Assembly (NCBI GenBank): GCA_031260745.1
Contig: JAISKY010000216.1
Span: forward strand, 1-7,644
Direction of reading: 5' to 3'
DNA length: 7,644 bases
DNA from: Oscillospiraceae bacterium
GTDB taxonomy: Bacteria; Bacillota; Clostridia; Oscillospirales; Oscillospiraceae
Every line of letters starts with the position of its first letter. Positions within the stretch are counted from its first letter, which is position 1. The translations under genes were made by a program, and so were the position numbers. Shown here piece by piece: positions 5,698 to 7,644 of the stretch. The notes beneath the pieces were generated by a model. It saw only the letters and a program-made list of their open reading frames with translations, ran no database searches and was not told the origin of the DNA.

Positions 5698-6116
5698 ACT
5701 TAGACGCGGTTAAACAACTTGCCGACTTGATGATAAATTACAATCTGTCCTCCGTCAACTACGAGGAGGGCGATTTCAAGGTGTCGCTTTATAAAGAGCC
5801 GCGAATGAGAATAGCCGCTCCGTTTGTTGCCGAGCCACCCGCCGCGGAGGTTTCCGCTCCGCAGAGCGCGAACTTAGTAAACGTGACCGCTCCGGTGGTC
5901 GGAACGGCGTACAGAGCGATGAACCCGGGCGAAACTCCGTTAGTGTCGCTCGGCGACGTTGTAGACGTCGGCGACGCTTTGTGCGTAATCGAGGCAATGA
6001 AAATATTCAGCGAGATTACCTCGCCGTGCAAAGGTACGGTCGTTGAAATCGCGTTTGAGGACGGCTCGTTAGCCGGGTACGGCGCGAAACTTATCACTTT
6101 GGAGAAATCAGAATGA
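5694..6116 (+). CDS. accB: Biotin carboxyl carrier protein of acetyl-CoA carboxylase
   Basis: This subunit carries biotin between the carboxylase and transferase half-reactions. The 140-residue protein starts at GTG 5694. The N-terminal part (1-37, MNLDAVKQLADLMINYNLSS onward) resembles the BCCP head. Residues about 41-62 are a Pro/Ala-rich flexible linker. Residues about 63-137 are the biotinyl domain, with APVVGTAYRA, a thumb-like loop AMNPGETPLVSLGD, and CVIEAMKIFSEI, where Lys103 is the biotinylated residue. The commonest sequence after EAMK is Met or Leu; Ile-Phe here is a conservative variant. The start overlaps the acpP stop, and upstream there is only a weak GGTGG at 5682-5686, so translation is probably coupled to acpP. 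The stop overlaps accC by 4 bases. Confidence 0.95.
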   Translation: MNLDAVKQLADLMINYNLSSVNYEEGDFKVSLYKEPRMRIAAPFVAEPPAAEVSAPQSANLVNVTAPVVGTAYRAMNPGETPLVSLGDVVDVGDALCVIEAMKIFSEITSPCKGTVVEIAFEDGSLAGYGAKLITLEKSE

Positions 6117-7474
6117 TACGGCGCGTACTTATCGCAAACCGCGGAGAAATCGCGGTTCGGATTATCCGCTCCTGCCGCGATATGAATATTGAGATGGTTA
6201 CGGTGTATTCCGAGGCTGACCGTGACGCGCTGTTTGCGTCGCTGTCTACCGCGTCCGTATGTATCGGTCCCGCCAGAGCGTCGGAGAGCTATCTTAATCA
6301 GGATAACATCATCGCTGCCGCGCTGAAATCGGGCTGTGACGCGGTTCACCCCGGCTACGGTTTTTTGTCCGAGAACGCCGGCTTTGCCGAACGCGTAATA
6401 GACGCGGGTTTGATTTTCATCGGTCCCGCGCCGGAGGCGATTCGCTCTCTGGGTGATAAAGCCGTAGCGAAACGGTTAATGCGTCAGCACGGAGTTCCCG
6501 TAATTCCCGGCTCTGACGGAGTTGCCGCGACGATTGCCGACGCGAAAGCGGCGGCGGAGCAAATCGGCTATCCGGTACTGGTTAAAGCGTCAGCGGGCGG
6601 CGGCGGTCGCGGAATGCGCCGCGCGGACGATGAGCGTTCACTTGAAACCGCGTTTGCGGAGGCAAGCGCGGAGGCCTCCGCCGCGTTCGGTAACGGCGAT
6701 TTATACGTTGAGAAGCTAATTCTCAATCCGCGCCATATCGAGGTTCAGCTAATCGCCGACAAACACGGAAATGTAATCTGTCTCGGCGAGCGCGAGTGTT
6801 CCGTTCAGCGCAGAAGTCAAAAGATACTTGAAGAAGCTCCGTCTAAAGCGGTAAGCGCGGAGTTGCGCGCTAAACTAACGGATTACGCGGTAAAGGCGGC
6901 TAAAGCCGCGAACTACGAAAACGCCGGAACGGTGGAGTTCGTACTCGCTCCGGACGGCGAAGCCTATTTCATCGAGATGAATACACGCCTACAGGTCGAA
7001 CACCCCGTTACGGAAGCGATTACGGGTATTGACATAGTGCGTGAGCAAATCCGCGTCGCGTCCGGACACGAGCTTTCGGTTACTCAGCCGGATATTACGT
7101 ACTCAGGTCACGCGATTGAGTGCCGTCTGTGCGCGGAGGACGCTGAAAACGGCTTTATGCCCTCGTCCGGAGTAATTGACTTCGTGCATTTGCCCGGAGG
7201 TTTCGGGATTCGCGTGGATACCGCGATTTTCCCCGGATACGAGGTAAGTCCGTACTACGATTCTATGCTCGCGAAAGTTATCGCTCACGGCAAAACCCGC
7301 AACGAAGCGGTGTTTCGTATGCGCAGAGCGTTAGAGGAATTGATTGTGCGCGGCGTCAAAACTAACCTAAGTCAGTTGTATATGGTGCTGTACAACCGCG
7401 ATTTCCTGACCGGAAATTACGATACGGGCATACTAAACAACTCCGAACAACCAAAAGCAAGCGAAGATTTATAA
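6113..7474 (+). CDS. accC: Biotin carboxylase subunit of acetyl-CoA carboxylase
   Basis: It carboxylates the biotin on AccB using bicarbonate and ATP. The 453-residue protein is an ATP-grasp enzyme of standard length. It begins MIRRVLIANRGEIAVRIIR, with HPGYGFLSEN at 79-88. The glycine-rich loop GGGGRGMR is at 162-169. Lys116, Lys158, Glu200 and His208 are in the ATP site; Glu288 with Asn290 bind metal; and the catalytic RLQVEHPVTE is at 292-301 (Arg292, Gln294, Val295, Glu296). Arg338 lies in IECRLCAED. Numbering tracks the E. coli enzyme almost one to one. The C-terminal domain ends within FLTGNYDTGIL, followed by a short hydrophilic tail. There is no fused biotinyl domain, so it is a separate AccC rather than pyruvate or propionyl-CoA carboxylase; accB and accD beside it agree. 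GGAG at 6101-6104 precedes the start, which overlaps accB (ATGA). Confidence 0.97.
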   Translation: MIRRVLIANRGEIAVRIIRSCRDMNIEMVTVYSEADRDALFASLSTASVCIGPARASESYLNQDNIIAAALKSGCDAVHPGYGFLSENAGFAERVIDAGLIFIGPAPEAIRSLGDKAVAKRLMRQHGVPVIPGSDGVAATIADAKAAAEQIGYPVLVKASAGGGGRGMRRADDERSLETAFAEASAEASAAFGNGDLYVEKLILNPRHIEVQLIADKHGNVICLGERECSVQRRSQKILEEAPSKAVSAELRAKLTDYAVKAAKAANYENAGTVEFVLAPDGEAYFIEMNTRLQVEHPVTEAITGIDIVREQIRVASGHELSVTQPDITYSGHAIECRLCAEDAENGFMPSSGVIDFVHLPGGFGIRVDTAIFPGYEVSPYYDSMLAKVIAHGKTRNEAVFRMRRALEELIVRGVKTNLSQLYMVLYNRDFLTGNYDTGILNNSEQPKASEDL

Positions 7475-7508
7475 GACATATTCCAACCCCGCTACCTCGG
7501 TAACAAAC

Positions 7509-7515
7509 AGGAGGG
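7509..7515 (+). promoter_or_regulatory. Strong Shine-Dalgarno site for accD
   Basis: AGGAGGG lies 8 bases before ATG 7524, an almost ideal match and spacing. The 49-base gap 7475-7523 between accC and accD shows no clear promoter or intrinsic terminator, so accD is probably read from the same transcript but initiated independently. Confidence 0.8.
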
Positions 7516-7523
7516 ATTAAAAA

Positions 7524-7644
7524 ATGCCGAATCCGTTTTCGGAGCGTAAGCTCAAATTGGATATATTAAAAGCGCTGCGTATCGGCGGCAAGAAGAAAAC
7601 CGACGCGGCTCCGCAATATATAACCTGCGGCAGTTGCAAAGCCG
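7524..7644 (+). CDS. accD: Acetyl-CoA carboxylase carboxyltransferase beta subunit, N-terminal part
   Basis: Only 40 codons and one base are present before the window ends. The visible protein starts MPNPFSERKLKLDILK, has a lysine-rich stretch (GGKKKT, 21-26), and then a Cys-x-x-Cys pair, Cys35 and Cys38, in YITCGSCKA. AccD proteins begin with a basic leader followed by a zinc ribbon whose first pair is normally W-x-K-C-P-x-C; here Thr and Gly replace Lys and Pro. With AccA, this subunit transfers the carboxyl group from biotin to acetyl-CoA to give malonyl-CoA. Position directly after accB and accC is the main support; the sequence alone would only show a zinc-knuckle protein. The catalytic crotonase-like domain lies beyond the window. 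Confidence 0.8.
   Translation, partial: MPNPFSERKLKLDILKALRIGGKKKTDAAPQYITCGSCKA

Noticed and set aside
5789..6349. 186-codon open frame on the minus strand across the accB-accC junction
   Set aside because: It lies wholly antisense to two well-supported genes, has no recognisable domains, and is explained by the base composition of those genes.
7495..7514. Hairpin sequestering the accD ribosome binding site (CCTC with GAGG)
   Set aside because: Only 4 complementary bases over a 12-base loop; expected by chance and too weak to matter.
1..7644. Mobile element, CRISPR array, RNA gene or defence system
   Set aside because: No spaced direct repeats, transposase or integrase sequence, or tRNA or rRNA-like sequence was seen; nearly all bases belong to recognised biosynthetic genes.
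1..7644. Recoded TGA
   Set aside because: TGA terminates aroA, pheA, aroQ, aroE, acpP and accB exactly where their families end, and no gene contains an in-frame TGA.

Overview
The window is a dense, single-strand block of housekeeping biosynthetic genes. It carries most of a shikimate (chorismate) pathway operon followed by the start of a fatty-acid initiation operon. Every real gene reads on the + strand. The proteins look like those of Clostridia-type Firmicutes: the EPSP synthase fragment has EADWSQAAFFLAANALG and QGDK, chorismate synthase has the RGGGHFSGRLT form, a P-protein fuses chorismate mutase to prephenate dehydratase, the dehydroquinase is type II, and the DAHP synthase is type I-beta. 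The coding DNA is moderately GC-rich with many GCG and CGC codons, and the short intergenic gaps are AT-rich. Shine-Dalgarno sites are strong (GGAGG, GAGGTG, AGGAGGG). TGA is a genuine stop, used in several ATGA or GTGA overlaps. An uncultivated gut-type Clostridia member is a reasonable guess, but the taxonomy is inferred.

Layout. Bases 1-671 hold the C-terminal half of aroA (EPSP synthase). aroC (668-1663) overlaps it, and aroF (1668-2477) follows after 4 bases. A 131-base AT-rich gap (2478-2608) contains a perfect 10-bp inverted repeat and a weak promoter candidate. Then come pheA (2609-3751), aroK (3748-4248), aroQ (4236-4670) and aroE (4663-5394), each overlapping the next by 4 to 13 bases. 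A perfect consensus sigma-70 promoter straddles the aroE stop codon and drives acpP (5470-5697), accB (5694-6116), accC (6113-7474) and the first 40 codons of accD (7524 to the window end). No stretch longer than 131 bases lacks a gene.

How the genes work together. AroF makes DAHP. AroB, not in this window, would make 3-dehydroquinate. AroQ dehydrates that, AroE reduces it to shikimate, AroK phosphorylates it, AroA adds the enolpyruvyl group and AroC forms chorismate. PheA then commits chorismate to phenylpyruvate and phenylalanine. In the second unit, biotinylated AccB is carboxylated by AccC, the carboxyl group passes to acetyl-CoA through AccD (with AccA), and AcpP carries the growing acyl chain.

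I found no novel defence, mobile or otherwise undescribed system. The points worth a second look are regulatory and architectural: the perfect promoter embedded in the aroE stop, the AT-rich palindrome before pheA, a DAHP synthase without a regulatory domain beside a PheA with an intact ACT domain, an unusually short AroE cofactor domain, and an acp-acc cluster without intervening fab genes.
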